DNA of 64,000 nucleotides from Miscanthus floridulus (Eukaryota > Streptophyta > Magnoliopsida > Poales > Poaceae), in contig NC_089584.1 of NCBI RefSeq assembly GCF_019320115.1, positions 80,419,922 through 80,483,921 of the forward strand. Reading direction: 5' to 3'. Within the stretch, counting starts at the first letter, position 1; the number at the start of each line of letters is the position of its first letter. The position numbers and the translations under genes are program-made. Positions 9,107-20,261 of the stretch are shown here, one piece after another. The notes below the pieces were generated by a model. That model was not told where the DNA came from. It did not search any database and saw nothing but the letters and a program-made list of their open reading frames with translations.

Positions 9107-12100
9107 CTAGCCCGCTGTAACGACTTTTCCCTTGACACCTTTTCGTTCCCATGGCATTATGTCTTTGGGGAGGTTCTTTTCCACAACACTGATCTTCTTA
9201 GGAAAGTCTGTGAATAGCGGCATCTCATCGTAGTTATTGTAAGCTTCAACATCGTCCACGCCATCAACTCCAATAATGTGCTGTTTTCTGGAGGCAACCA
9301 CGTGTTTTGTCTTCTTCTTCGGGGGGAGGTTACTTTGTGGGTCAGACATATAGAAAACTTGTGCGACACATGAAGCGAGCACCCAAGGGTCATCTTGGTA
9401 GCCTAGATTCTCGAGATCCAGGACTCTCAATCTGATCTCGTTCAGTTGGTGTTGTTTGATCCAGCAGCATCGAAATAGGGCCACCGTTATATCCCTTCCA
9501 TAGTCAAGTTCACATATCTCTTCAATGATGCAAAAGTATTAGATCTTTCGCCCTAATCCATCGAGAGCCTCTATTCGAACGCCGCTGTTTTGGTTAACGT
9601 ATACCCATTGATGTCATAAGCATTCCAAGATGTCACTTGTCTCGATGGCCCCTCCGCCAACCTACTGATGGTAATAGAGTCTATGGTTTCTCCAGGCGGT
9701 ATGTTTTGGTCCTTCAACCATGTAGTTAGTCGTTGCTTATGTTGTTTCATGACCCAATCATCCGAACGGCCATTTCTCTCTACCATAATGATAGCCAAGT
9801 GTTCATCAATATACGGTTGCATCAGTTGTGTACTCTGCAAGACACTGTAATGCGCCCGACTCACCTCTTTGTAATCATGGTCGATGAACACTTTTCTACC
9901 ACTGGTGCCCTTCCCAGCCAGCCTACCCTTGTGACGAGAATCGGGTTTACCAATCTCTTTCTATACTTTTAGGTACTCTTGAGAGCACTCGACGACTTCT
10001 TTAGTACTGTAACCCTCTATCATGGAGCCCTCTGGGTATGCTCGATTATGCACGTATCGACTTAGAACCGACATGAACCGCTCATAGGACCACATTTTAT
10101 GCAAGTAGCAAGGGCCAAGCGCCTGTATTTGATGAACCATGTGAATCATGAGATGTGGCATTATATCAAAAAAAGCAGGAGGTAAACACATCTCCAGTTG
10201 GTTTTGTGTCTCCGCCACAAATTCATGTAGGTCACTCAGCTCTTCCTTGCCAATCGTCTTCTGTGAGATCTTCGAAAAGAAGTAGCACATGCGGGTGATG
10301 GCCATTTTTAAGAACTCTGGCTTTATAGCCCTAATTGCAATAGGTAGAAATACTGTCAGCATCACATGGCAATCGTGAGCCTTGTAGTGTGTTGTTGACA
10401 AGTCCTTCATCGACACTAGCTTCTTCACATTTGCTGAAAACCCAGTCGGGACTTTGATCCCTCTCAGGAAAGTGCATATAGCTCTCTTCTCATCTGGTGT
10501 TAGGCTGAAGCACGCCGCGGGCAGAGTGTATTTTCCATTAGCCTTAGGTACTGGGTGAAGCTGTGGCATCACGTTTAGCTGCACCATGTCTTTCCGTTCT
10601 TTCAGACCATCCTTTGACTTGCCTGTGTCCATCAAGGTAGCAATGAGACTCTCAAAGACATTCTTCTGCACGTGCATAGCATCAATGGCATGGGGGACCT
10701 CCAAGTCTGGCCAATAAGGCAGATACTAAAAAAAGATCAATTGTTTCTTGAAAGGTACGCCTTCGACAGGAGGTGTGCTTCTATCTCTGTTCGTCCCATC
10801 TGGATTCTTCTTTCCATAGATGACACGTATGTTTTTCACCATTCTGTACACATGTTCTCCGTTATGATGTCTCTCCGGAGGGGGTTCAATCTCCGGGGCG
10901 TTGTCATAAAATTTAAAGAATAATTTGCTGCGGTACTTGTGACTTATCTTTAAGAAGCGTCGGTTCCTTAGGTAAACTATCTTCTTGGATGCATCCAGGT
11001 ACACCCATGTAGTACCATCCAAGCAAACCAAGCATCCCGTCTTCCCTTTGATCTGTCCAGACAAAGCAAACAGCGCGGGGTAATAATTGGTATTAACAAA
11101 TATGATTGCTCTACATATAAAGTCCTCCTTTCGGAACGCATCGTACATCTGCTCCCCATGCCTCCATAGCCTCTCCATTTCTTGCATCAAGGGCTTGAGG
11201 AACACATCTATATCAATGCCTGGTTGTTTAGGGCCAGAAATAAGAATAGTGAGGAGAAGGTACTTTCTCTTTTGACACAACCATGTTGGAATGTTGTACA
11301 TGGTCAATATCACTGGCCATGTGCTGTGGTCGCTCATCCTCTCATTGAAGGGATTCATTCCATCGGTGCTCAAGCCAAACCGTACATTCCTTGGGTCATC
11401 GTTGAATTCTTTGTGCTTCTCATCAAACCTTTGCCACTGACTACAATCAACCGGGTGTGCAATCTTATCATCATCCACCTTGCGCTCATCATCCCACCAT
11501 GTCATGAGTGCGGCTTCTTTAGGGTTTAGGAAGATACGTCTCAAGCGGTCGGTCACTGGCAGGTACCACATTACCAGGGCAGGAATTCTTCTCTGCTTTG
11601 CATCGTTGCCTAATGGAGTGTCCTCTGGGGGCTGAGATTCTTGTACCACCTTTTTGGTACCCTTCTTATTCCTCTTTTTCCCCGTGGAGGGTTCGTCCCC
11701 ACCGTAAAGGTCATTGTTCTTGTACCGGCTGGCCCCACACCGGGGACATTTATCCAGTGACTTGAACGTTTCACCACGAAAAAGTATACAGTGGTTGGGG
11801 CATGCATGGATTTTTTCAACCCCCATTGTCAATGGACTTATGACCTTCTTTGCTTGATATGTGTTGGTGGGAACTGAGTTTGGTTGTGGCAGCACCCATG
11901 ACAGGAGATGCAATAGATCATTGAAACTACAGTCTGACCAGCCGTACTTAGCCTTCAGGATGAGCAGCTCAAGCACAAAACGTAGCAATGTCCAATGTAT
12001 CGGACAACCCTTTTCAACACCATACACAGTCTCCTTCGATGCTTTTGTCACCCTTTCCAAATTTTCTAGACCTTTCGGGCTATTTAGTAAAATCTCTGGT

Positions 12101-12576
12101 CCAAGGGCTCAAATCATGTCGTCCAAATCATCTTCATCCCCGACACGTGCTCCACCATCATTATTGGCACCACCATCGTCATTACCATCCCAACCACCTG
12201 CATCACCACCTTGTTCATTGCCAAACTCGAAATTCATTCGTGCATCAAGCTCTGCTGAATATTGGGACAGGGATTCTATTGTTTCGTCGTCGTATTCCTC
12301 CTCATCCTCGTCGTTAACAATAACCATTTCACCATGATGAATCCACACTGTGTAGTCCTCAACAAATCCTCGCATAATCAAATGTGATCTGATGATAGTC
12401 ACATCTGTCCATGCCATACGGTTCTTGCAATCTTTACATGGGCAAATAATTGTATCCTTATTCTCTTTCAATGTCGTTGCATGTTTTTTTGCGGCTTCAA
12501 TAAATTTATCCACCTCTTCACGGAAACCTGCCTTGAACCTTAACGAACCATACATCCAAGAGTTCATGTACTCCAT
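9107..12576 (-). pseudogene. Broken TNP2-type CACTA transposase (Transposase_21 family)
   Basis: Read from an ATG at 12576 on the minus strand. The order is: a Transposase-associated N-terminal domain with a CPCKDCKN zinc-binding motif; an acidic Asp/Gly/Asn linker; the TNP2 core (12060-9960), with CPRCGASRYKNND and the STDGMNPF block (11347-11364) that belongs to the conserved catalytic region; then the segment with HAIDAMHVQKNV; a DUF4218-type region (HMVHQIQALGPCYLHKMW); and a DUF4216-type C-terminus ([18 protein letters not shown]). Three in-frame stops break it: TGA at 12109-12111, TAG at 10726-10728 and TAG at 9961-9963. The frame also shifts between about 9485 and 9570. The pieces otherwise align in one frame without introns. 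The protein normally cuts and joins CACTA ends in the nucleus. This copy cannot make a full product without readthrough and frame repair. Confidence 0.92.
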
Positions 12577-13177
12577 CTTTTACAACAACAACAAAACAAA
12601 CATTAAAGGAGTACTTCTTTAGATATATATAAAAATGAAACAAATTAATAATTACTTGAGAATAATTGTATATACTTCAGATATATATGAATATAAATCT
12701 AATATAATTACATGAAGCATACAAACACACCATGGTAAAAGAAAATTAATTAACGGCCCATTTATCCATAAATAATTAAAATACATATTTATTGATTACA
12801 ATAAATAATTTCAAAGACAACAATTAGCAACAATTATACTTTACCCAATATCTTTCATACAAACCCTAGTCCAATTTCATCAAACATAAATTTACAAAAA
12901 TGAAATTAATAAAAAAACCAAACCCTAGATCTAGATCCACATGCACATAAAACATCCATAAAACTAACTAATTGTTCACTAAAATCAAGAAACATGGACC
13001 AAATAAGGGTATGATCTTGTTCCCCTCCCTAATTTATCCTAGTACATTTAAAAGTTGGGTCTAATTTGCTTCATAAATAGCTCAAGCACCATAGAAGAGA
13101 GAAAAAAACAAAACTCTAATTACTCACTAACCAACCATTAAAACTTCAAAAAAAAGTATGGAATAACATTTTCTTAC
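12577..13177 (-). other. Predicted 5'-UTR intron of the CACTA-1 transposase
   Basis: On the minus strand the donor AAG|GTAAGA lies at 13177 and the acceptor GTAAAAG ends at 12577, directly before the ATG at 12576. The 601-bp interval is AT-rich. It explains the gene-free gap between promoter and coding start. Confidence 0.6.
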
Positions 13178-13320
13178 CTTCTACAACCTCTCCACCAAAG
13201 GATTTGAGACCAAAACCTTCCCCCTTAGTAGAGCAATTTTTGGGAGGTGCCCAAGACCTCCCCACCTTTCTTTCACGGGTTGGAGTGAGTGACCCGAGGA
13301 GGAAGAAGGTGCTGCATCTG

Positions 13321-13330
13321 TTTTATATGG
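13321..13330 (-). promoter_or_regulatory. TATA box of the CACTA-1 transposase
   Basis: CCATATAAAA on the minus strand, immediately inside the subterminal repeats and about 145 bases upstream of the predicted donor. This is the usual position of a CACTA transposase promoter. Confidence 0.6.
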
Positions 13331-13334
13331 GGGG

Positions 13335-13612
13335 CATTTGTAGGGGCGGCTGGTGATTGAGCCGCCCCTACAAATCAGTGCTATAAATACGGGGCCATTT
13401 ATAGGGGTGGCTCAATCACCAGCCGCCCCTACAAATAGCATTTCCAGAGGTGGCTGGTGATTGAGCCGCCCCTACAAATCAGACCCCATTTGTAGGGGCA
13501 GCTCGTAACAACAGCCGCCCCTGCTGTTCCATTTGTAGGGGCGGCTGATGTCTGGGCACCCGAGCACGCCACTGTAGGGGCGACTCCATCACCAGCCGCC
13601 CCTACAAAAAAA
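13335..13612. repeat. CACTA-1 subterminal repeats, right end
   Basis: At least eight GGGGCGGCTGGTGATTGAGC / CAGCCGCCCCTACAAAT units in both orientations, matching the left block and the internal block. Confidence 0.85.
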
Positions 13613-14800
13613 TCGAACCGTTGCTAAAAATCGTTTTTTACGTAGTGCACGCTTTCGCGTGCCCATGCAGAGCCGCGTCTCAACCTGCGCCCACACCGTT
13701 TCCCGTGCCTATGGCTCGTGCCCCCTCCACATCCACACGCATGTAGGCAGGTCTAGCGGCTGCAGTAGACGACTACGATAGATGGGCCCCACTGCAATAT
13801 GTGCAACACCAAATCTATTTTTGCAACATTTAGATGAAACATTTGCAACATATGTCCGAAATAGTTAAAACATTTGCAACGTATGTCTGAAACACCAAGA
13901 AAACACGCGTGTAGCCATTAGAAAACATATGCAACATTCAGATGAAACACTTGCAATGTGTGAAACATATGCAACATTCTGATAGAATACTTGCAACATA
14001 TGTGTGAAACATATGCAACATAAAGATAAGAACACTTACAATATACGTTTGAAAACGCAGATGAAACATTGGGAACATACCTTTGCGACATACTTGTACA
14101 ACCATTGCCACATATGCAATTGTACAACCATTGCCACATATGCAACATCCCGATCTACTTTTGCAACATCCATCTAAAACACTTGAAACATATGCTTGCA
14201 ACATGCGCTTTTAGCGCAATATCACCTTGCTGCTTGGACGAATGGAGCTCATCGTTGTGGAGCTTGACGATGGCGCAAATTGAGGACGGCGGCGACACAT
14301 CGAGCTTGTCGATGTGCCAGCGGAGTGGCGAGCACTGTGCGGGCGAGGACCACCTACGCAAGGCCGTGAGCACCCCTGGCGAGCAGGAGGGCAGGGGTGA
14401 GCACCTGTGGCTGGCACGACGTGGACCCACGGGGGCAGGGCGAGCACACACTATGTAGGGCGCGAGAACCACAACTATACCATGAGGCCATGTGATTGGG
14501 AGGAAGGCATAGGGCCGCCCGTGGCAGTGTGGAGTTCACGCGTGGGCAGGGATGCTGAGCAGTGTGCTGCTGGCCATGGAACGAGTGGAGAGGATGACCC
14601 TCCATGGTGAGTGGAGGAGATATTTTTGAGATAGAGAGCGATAGAGGAGCCGTGAATGAGTGGAGTGGAGAGGATGACCCTTGGTGGGAACTGGAGGAGA
14701 TATTTTTTGAGAGAGATTAGAGAGCTGGCGCTGTTGGGCCATAGCGCATAGGCCCGTGAAGCGCCATGTCTGTACTTCCGAACACCGTGAGAGTATCATT

Positions 14801-15420
14801 ATCAATGGTCTAAGGCTTTGTTTAGATTAGCTTGCTAGAGCTCTCTCTTTGTCCATAGAAGAATACAATTCTAGCACAATACTAAGTTAAAGTATCTTAA
14901 GTTAGAATAACTATATAAATAAAAATATCAATATTTATAATATTAAATAAGTATTATTAGATTTATCATAAGATATATTTTCATACCATACTTATTTGGT
15001 GTCATAAATATAATATTTTATCTATATATTTGATCAAACTTTTGTCACGTAACTAAGAATGCACTTAGAATTGCATTCGTTTGTTGACAAAGGTAATTCT
15101 TAAAGATACTAAATAAAATTCTTAAGGATACAAAAGAATCAGCTTATGGTCCAAGGCTTCTTTTGCCGCATCTCTCCACTCTCTCTCTCTCTCCCTCTCT
15201 TCGCTTTCATCGTGATAGGGTGGGGATGGCGATTGGAATTGGGATAAGATAAGGAGATATTGTATCCTAACCATCCGTTCTTTACACCTCATTTAATCCT
15301 AGCCATTCATTCATTTTCCTATCCCTATCCCACCCCATATCCCAATATCCAAACGGCAGGGTTTGTCCACAAACTCACAGATAGGCTTAGTTTCTACAAG
15401 TTATTTGTATAACCCATAAA
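14801..15420. other. AT-rich unassigned sequence with MITE-like remnants
   Basis: 14811-14835 (AAGGCTTTGTTTAGATTAGC) resembles MITE ends. 15222-15355 starts with GGGGATGGCGATTGGAATTGGGATA and ends with CCCATATCCCAATATCCAAACGG, a weak inverted relation. A CT microsatellite lies at 15175-15200. No gene. Confidence 0.35.
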
Positions 15421-16739
15421 AATTGAGGGCTTATTTGGAATTCAGGAAATTCATAGTTATTTCTACATTCCAAATATATCCTAAGATTATTTGTGGGTTT
15501 GCGAATAAAACCGCTTGCATCTCTAGTCGCCCTCCGCTACTCACTGCTTGCCACCTTGGAGAAAAAGGTTGCCACCAAGAACAATTTAGACAGTGTCGTT
15601 TGCAGGCTCTACGCCTCCAACTCGAGAATCATGTGGAGCCTTTCCTAGCAACACATCCATACTACATAAACATTATGCCAGACACAAAGGTGACAAATCT
15701 AAATACAACCAGTCGGAGGATTGGATCTAGCCATAGAGGCCCTGGATCGCTCGCCGCTGTTGGATGCCCATGGCCACAATCACCACCGGAGATCCAAGGT
15801 CATGCATGGACCCAAGGGCTGAGTTACCTGTGGAGGACGACAAGGGTAGGGCGCCACGTTAACGCGCGACCGTCGTGCTTTAGGAGAGAGCGCGACCCCT
15901 CCGCGCCACTGAGACACTCCACTCCTCTGCCAGGCGCCCAGAGCCCCAGACCAATTTTCCGTTTTCAGCAGGTGTGACGTCAGCTGAGACAAACAAAAAA
16001 AAAAGCACAACAATTTCTTTGAACGGCTATAATTTTTGAATAATGTATTTGTTTTTAATTCCGCCTGCACCAGTGTGTTCTACCTTATAAGACGAACAAA
16101 ACTAGACCTCCCACTTACCTATGTTTCAAAGAATTTTATTTCAGTAGCAATTTATGTATAAAAATTTGCTAGGAGATTTATGAAAGTTGTTGCTACCATG
16201 TAATACTAACCTTCCTACTCCAAAAATATAATAAAGTTTTTACATGGTATGCACAAGCTCGCGGGGCAAAAAAATCACAAGAAGTTACTACCATGTAAAA
16301 TTAAAGTTGTTACTTTAAAAATATACTAAAGTTATTACATATTATGCATAAGCTTGGGGGGATATCAAAAGAAGTTACTACCATGTAATACTATAATAGT
16401 ACAACTTGTGTTGGGGTGTCAAATTATTTAAAAATATAAGCTATTGCACAAGCTGAGGGGTGGGGGGCAAAATTATTTTGTGGCAACTTATGTGTGCAAT
16501 GACTATCTTTTTGTGACAACTTATACATTATAGGTGATGTAACTAATATGCATGATTTAGGAAGGCATTCAAACCTAAAAGGGTGACTGAAATAAAACTA
16601 AAAAAATAAAAAAAAATTGACTGAAAACTGAAACTAAAAAAACACCGGAAAAAACTGAAAACCTAAAAATTAAAACTGAATTGAGAACAAAAATAAAAAA
16701 GGAAATTAAAGACTGAAATTACAGAATGAACAACGTGGA
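15421..16739. other. Unassigned sequence with a repeated AAGTTACTACCATGTAA motif
   Basis: ORFs at 15423-15977 show no recognisable domain. From 16140 to 16400 variants of AGTTACTACCATGTAATACT recur at about 16190, 16275 and 16370. 16560-16720 is A-rich (ACTGAAAACTAAAAA type). No supported gene. Confidence 0.4.
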
Positions 16740-16954
16740 AAAGTGATCAATCCGATATCCATCAATTTCTGGAATCTCATCACATACATCTCAGTACAGA
16801 CAGCCTTGGACCGACACAGGCAACAGGCTATGAAGAGCTAGTTCTAAAGTTTGAATGTGGTTGTGCGTCGGGTGGTACTTCATCGCATCCCTCATGGGTT
16901 TTCCCCAGAAATGGGTCAGTAGGCACACTTTGACCCTCCCGTCCCAGAATCTGA

Positions 16955-17973
16955 TATGGATGTAGAGGTTGCACATACGGTTCCCGATGCTCAATCTGCC
17001 CCCAATGAGGTTGTTGGAGATGCTTGTCGGACTCATGATGTTGTGGTAGATCCTCCTCATGAGATCCCTTTGACATAGAATCATCCGAGTAAGTGTCTTC
17101 TCCGCATCGTTATTGGGAGCTTACCCCCTTCCTTACATCCATTTTCTCATTCTTTCCTCGTATTTCTACTTATGTTGCAGGAGACATTCCTGACAATGTG
17201 GATGTGCCCCCTGTTGCTGCGCAAGTGCTCTATGGAGATGGATTCCGTGGCTCCAATAGTGTTGAAATTATAAATGATTCGGAGCCATATGAGATGACAA
17301 AGGCTCTTGATTCTGATGATGATCGTCCTGTTGGAGAGCTGACGGAGAGTGACTTTGAGATGTTGAGGCGTATCTTTTCTGGCTGCCATGATCCAAGAGT
17401 TCACGAGTTCAACGATCTTGCTTATTTCGATCAAGCGTGTGCACAAGGACGTGATGATGAGCTGCTAGAAGCTCTTGAGGCCTGTCCTAACATGGTAATT
17501 GAGAAGGGTAGGGTATTCAAGGACCTCCCCGCATCGAAGAGGTGGTTGTAGGCGTTTGCAGTGATACGAAAGAGACCTTACAAGGTTTTGCATTCATATG
17601 CGGAGCGTCGTTACACAGTTGTGTGTAACAAGGAACGCTACCCACGGAGGGTTTGTGCAAGAAAGCAAAAGGTCACCAGAAAGTGGAAGATCACAAAAGT
17701 TATCGAGCCACATAATTGTGCTGACCATGTGCTCACACTGAAGCAGTTGATGGAAATATTGCAGGGAGAACCCAACATAAAGGTTAGGACAATTATCAGT
17801 ACCGTTGAGACGTTGTATGGAGGTTATGTGATAACTTATGGTAAAGCTTGGAGGGCTAAGCAGCGAGCGTGGAAGATGATATATGGGGACTGGGAGGATG
17901 GGTATGAGCAGCTGCAACTAGTTTTCAATGAAAACTATGGGTTCGCTAGGTGGGTGACGAAGTGTAGGCTCTG
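16955..17973 (+). pseudogene. MULE transposase, N-terminal part only (MuDR DNA-binding domain)
   Basis: Exon 1 (about 16955-17088) encodes MDVEVAHTVPDAQS and on to an in-frame TAG in PLT*NHP. The donor GTAAGT is at 17089 and the acceptor TTGCAG ends at 17180. Exon 2 continues RDIPDNVDVPP, an acidic stretch, FKDLPASKRWL, then TAG (17549-17551), then AFAVIRKRPYKVLHSYAERR, a Cys-containing VVCNKERYPRRVCAR core, ITKVIEPHNCADH and GKAWRAKQRAWKMIYGDW. This is the MuDR/WRKY-like DNA-binding region and start of the MULE transposase. The usual family text at both stops suggests CAG (Gln) became TAG. The frame ends at 17972-17974 and the DDE catalytic domain is absent. A short deletion also seems to lie near VLTLKQLMEI. 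A product would bind and cut the element ends; none can be made here. Confidence 0.85.
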
Positions 17974-18071
17974 ACGAAGTGTATGAGGACACAACATCAA
18001 TTCCTCACCATCTTGTTAATGCGGCACTGACGAAGTGTAGGCTCAAAAGCAAAATTGGAACACATCTAATA

Positions 18072-18191
18072 CCTCTGCCTATACGTGTCCTCTTCATCGG
18101 ATTTGGCTACCTTGCAAGGATCGCCACAAAAGCACATGGGCACTGGAACACCACTAGGCAGAGGCAATGGGTCGAAGGCATTTTCGGTCAT
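18072..18191 (-). pseudogene. GRF-type zinc-finger protein fragment
   Basis: An ATG at 18189-18191 on the minus strand opens MTENAFDPLPLPSG, then PMCFCGDPCKVAKSDEED, then TYRQRY. The CxCGxPCK...SDEEDTYRQRYW arrangement is that of GRF-type zinc fingers (paired CxC), often found in plant transposon-associated ORFs. The rest of the finger (its second Cys pair) is not visible in frame. It faces the MULE transposase tail-to-tail, with the GGCGCC terminal repeats upstream, so it may be the first exon of the element's second gene. Confidence 0.55.
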
Positions 18192-18654
18192 CCGGCCATA
18201 TCTATAATTTAACCAATTTCGTTCTAAGAACCGAAAGCAATTAACATTAAACCCTAAACCTAGGGTTTCCCATTTGATCCACAACAATGAACCCATAATA
18301 TAACAACATGCATTGAGGTTACCTTGGTTTGCTAACTTTTTCACGCCTTGGCATCCTACGGTTGTATAATACAAATATTAAAAATTGCATGAAACCCTAA
18401 GCAATGACGATTCTTAGGTTGAAAAATCCGACTAATATATACTGAATCGATGCGAAAAAACCAGGAGGGGAGCGAGGATACCTTGCTCTCGAAGATCTAT
18501 GGATCAAATCAAAGTTTCTAAGGTCCAATATGCCGATTCGTGAGGTAGGGCAAGTGGGGAGAGCAAAAACCCGAGAGGGAGGAAAAAGAAGAGGAAGAAG
18601 CCTCGACCAGGAAGGTTGGGCGCTGAGGTAAAACACCACCTCGGCACCATAGAT
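18192..18654. other. Leader side of the GRF fragment
   Basis: AACCCTAAACCTAGGGTTTCCC at 18249 is a short palindrome seen in many plant leaders. ORFs on the minus strand (18397-18704) are Ser/Pro/Arg-rich without known domain. Confidence 0.35.
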
Positions 18655-18810
18655 CTTGGCGCCAAGCTCGGCGCCAATAACCCCGGCGCCGAGGTGGCTA
18701 CCATGTCACCGCCACGTCTGCGTCAACGCCGGCATGGCCGAGGAAGCTCGGCGCCAAATGCTCTGGCGCCGAGACATGTAATATCGACGCCAATAATTAT
18801 GGCGCCAAGC
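18655..18810. repeat. GGCGCC-rich palindromic terminal block of the MULE
   Basis: CTTGGCGCCAAG, CTCGGCGCC, CCCCGGCGCCGAGGTGG, CTCGGCGCCAAAT, CTGGCGCCGAG and ATGGCGCCAAGC follow each other within 150 bases. Repeated self-complementary words of this kind are common near MULE termini. Confidence 0.65.
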
Positions 18811-18963
18811 TAAGAGTATAGATTTTGAAAGCATACCTCCAGGGGCATATTTGTGACAAACTTTAAAAAAAAGGGCCAAAATAAAAATGGGACGAAACAG
18901 CAGGCGACTGGCCGCACGTTAGAATTTGCGAAGGGTAGGCATGGATGTTAAAAATTCTATATT

Positions 18964-19093
18964 GGCCCTGTTCGGCTTACCCCATATTCGGCTTGTTTTT
19001 TCAGCCAGAACAATGTTTTTCCCTCAAAACAATTCAGCCAGAACAGTGTTTTTCAGCCAGTTTCAGCTAAGATTCAGCAAGCCGAACGGGACC
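18964..19093. mobile_element. MITE with GGCCCTGTTCGGCTT / AAGCCGAACGGGACC ends
   Basis: The ends are inverted repeats (left GGCCCTGTTCGGCTT, right complement GGTCCCGTTCGGCTT), and the interior holds repeated CAGCCAGAACAGTGTTTTT units. A relative lies at 28728-28854. The family is common in grasses; superfamily not settled. Confidence 0.75.
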
Positions 19094-19646
19094 ATTGACT
19101 AATGGGCTATAGGAGTATTAGTGTATTACATAAGTAGGGCCTAGGCTACATGTGTCTCGCCTGCAGCACCCCTCTAGGGCCGGCTCTACTTAGAGCATCT
19201 TCAATAGTTTTAAAAAACGAGTATTCCATGTGGCGAAAAAAATCGAGGGCTAATTGTTGCCATTGTCAATCATTAATAATAATTTACCTAAAAATATAAA
19301 AAGCAGGCCCAGAACTCCACGTCTCCGCGTCACGTCCATGTACGTGTTCTATGAGCTTCATCGAACACATTCATGGCTGAGCAACCCGACACACTAAATT
19401 ACACTAAAACCTCCAAAACAGAATCTCCATTATTGCTTGGTCTGTCTTCCAGTATTTCCAAATCTAAAAAGTGTCTAGAGATCCAATTTGGTGAACTTCC
19501 TAGCTAGATGGCAGGTGGGAGTGACGGCAAGCTCCGAGGGGAAAAAAAACTATGCTAGGGCGCACCAATATTGATAGGGAGTAGTAGTCGTCCTTGTATT
19601 ATTGTGTCATTGTTAGTGGATGCCTCTGTTTTTCTGAACATTCATA
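19094..19646. other. Unassigned intergenic sequence
   Basis: No supported gene or element. AT-rich with short ORFs only. Confidence 0.4.
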
Positions 19647-19763
19647 GCGGTTCGGATGATAGTTTTTGCAGCTGATAAGCCGACTGCTGCTGTTTTATTG
19701 TGAGAGAAAAATATTATACCATGCCTGATAAGCCGGGCTGATAAGTTCAAGCGAACACGGCCG
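19647..19763. mobile_element. Degenerate MITE related to the CTGATAAGCC family
   Basis: The left end GCGGTTCGGATGATAG...CAGCTGATAAGCCG mirrors the right end GGCTGATAAGTTCAAGCGAACACGGCC imperfectly. The interior has the GAGAGAAAAATA tract shared with a similar element at 30268-30415. Confidence 0.5.
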
Positions 19764-20261
19764 CCGCAAAGAGTAGTTCTAAATTTTCAAGTCCATTTTC
19801 TGAAGTTTATTCAACCATTTTGTTGCCTAACAATTATGTTGTCTCACCTATACATATGCGACCAGATGTTGGTGTCCTGGTGGAGAAAGGAGACGGCCGT
19901 TTGGGGGTTGCCCGTGTCATGATAATGCCACAAAACAGTGGAACTGCATCGAGCTGGAAAGGATCAGTTACGATGAGCGCGACCGAGGAATTGGATCCCA
20001 TAGACAAGGCTCATGGAACAAAGAGAAGGTAAGGTTGTTGTTGAGAAGCGAAATGGAGCGCGGCAAACAATTTAAACCACGCATGCGCTTCAGGGTCAAT
20101 AAATAAGAAGAGGCCAATATAATAGGCCATAGCATGTTAGCCAGTTTGCAATTTACAAAATCTTATTTATCTCCGTTCGTTTTTTTTTTGTTCTGTTATT
20201 TCCATTGCCGGTTCGAGTTTGAGTAGATACATAAGAAATTGCTCTATCAAAGAAAATATCA
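19764..20261. other. Unassigned sequence with one short ORF
   Basis: An ATG-started ORF of 70 codons (19820-20032, plus) has no recognisable domain. Nothing else is supported. Confidence 0.35.

Larger units (their letters stand above)
3509..13647 (-). mobile_element. CACTA-1: complete 10,139-bp CACTA (En/Spm) transposon with TNP2-type transposase remnant
   Basis: The left end reads CACTACTACAAAAAT at 3509. The right end, read on the minus strand from 13647, is CACTACGTAAAAAACG. Both continue to ATTTTTAG about 20 bases in. Flanking triplets are CAC (3506-3508) and CAC (13648-13650), the 3-bp duplication expected for CACTA insertion. Subterminal repeats of GTAGGGGCGGCTGGT type fill 3530-3805 and 13335-13612. 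The transposase runs on the minus strand from 12576, so the functional 5' end is at 13647. The transposase is broken, so the copy looks immobile unless helped in trans. Confidence 0.93.
3342..14800. mobile_element. GCAACAT-motif repeat element, copy 2, split by CACTA-1
   Basis: The left arm (about 3342-3508) has CCGGACG/CCAGACG words and CTGCGCC-rich sequence. The right arm (13651-about 14800) continues with GC-rich sequence, then a run of GCAACAT, GAAACATATGCAACAT and TTTGCAACATCC motifs at 13795-14215, then a GC-rich stretch, ending around GAACACCGTGAGAG. Removing 3509-13650 joins the arms, which shows that the CACTA landed in an older element. ORFs at 14155-14605 lie in the GC-rich part; none resembles a known protein. 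Ends are approximate and the class (Mutator-like is possible) is unproven. Confidence 0.45.
16740..18890. mobile_element. Decayed Mutator-like (MULE) element
   Basis: It contains a MuDR-type transposase N-terminus (plus strand), a GRF-type zinc-finger fragment (minus strand) and, at its right edge, a block of GGCGCC palindromes as in MULE terminal regions. The catalytic part of the transposase is missing. The left terminus is not recognisable, so boundaries are approximate. Confidence 0.6.

Noticed and set aside
9571..9891. Separate gene for the 106-codon frame
   Set aside because: It continues the TNP2 transposase in the same frame after a stop at 9961 and is part of one pseudogene.
13790..14215. 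Possible CRISPR-like array of regularly repeated GCAACAT words
   Set aside because: Spacing and sequence vary, there are no constant spacers, and the context is a plant nuclear repeat.
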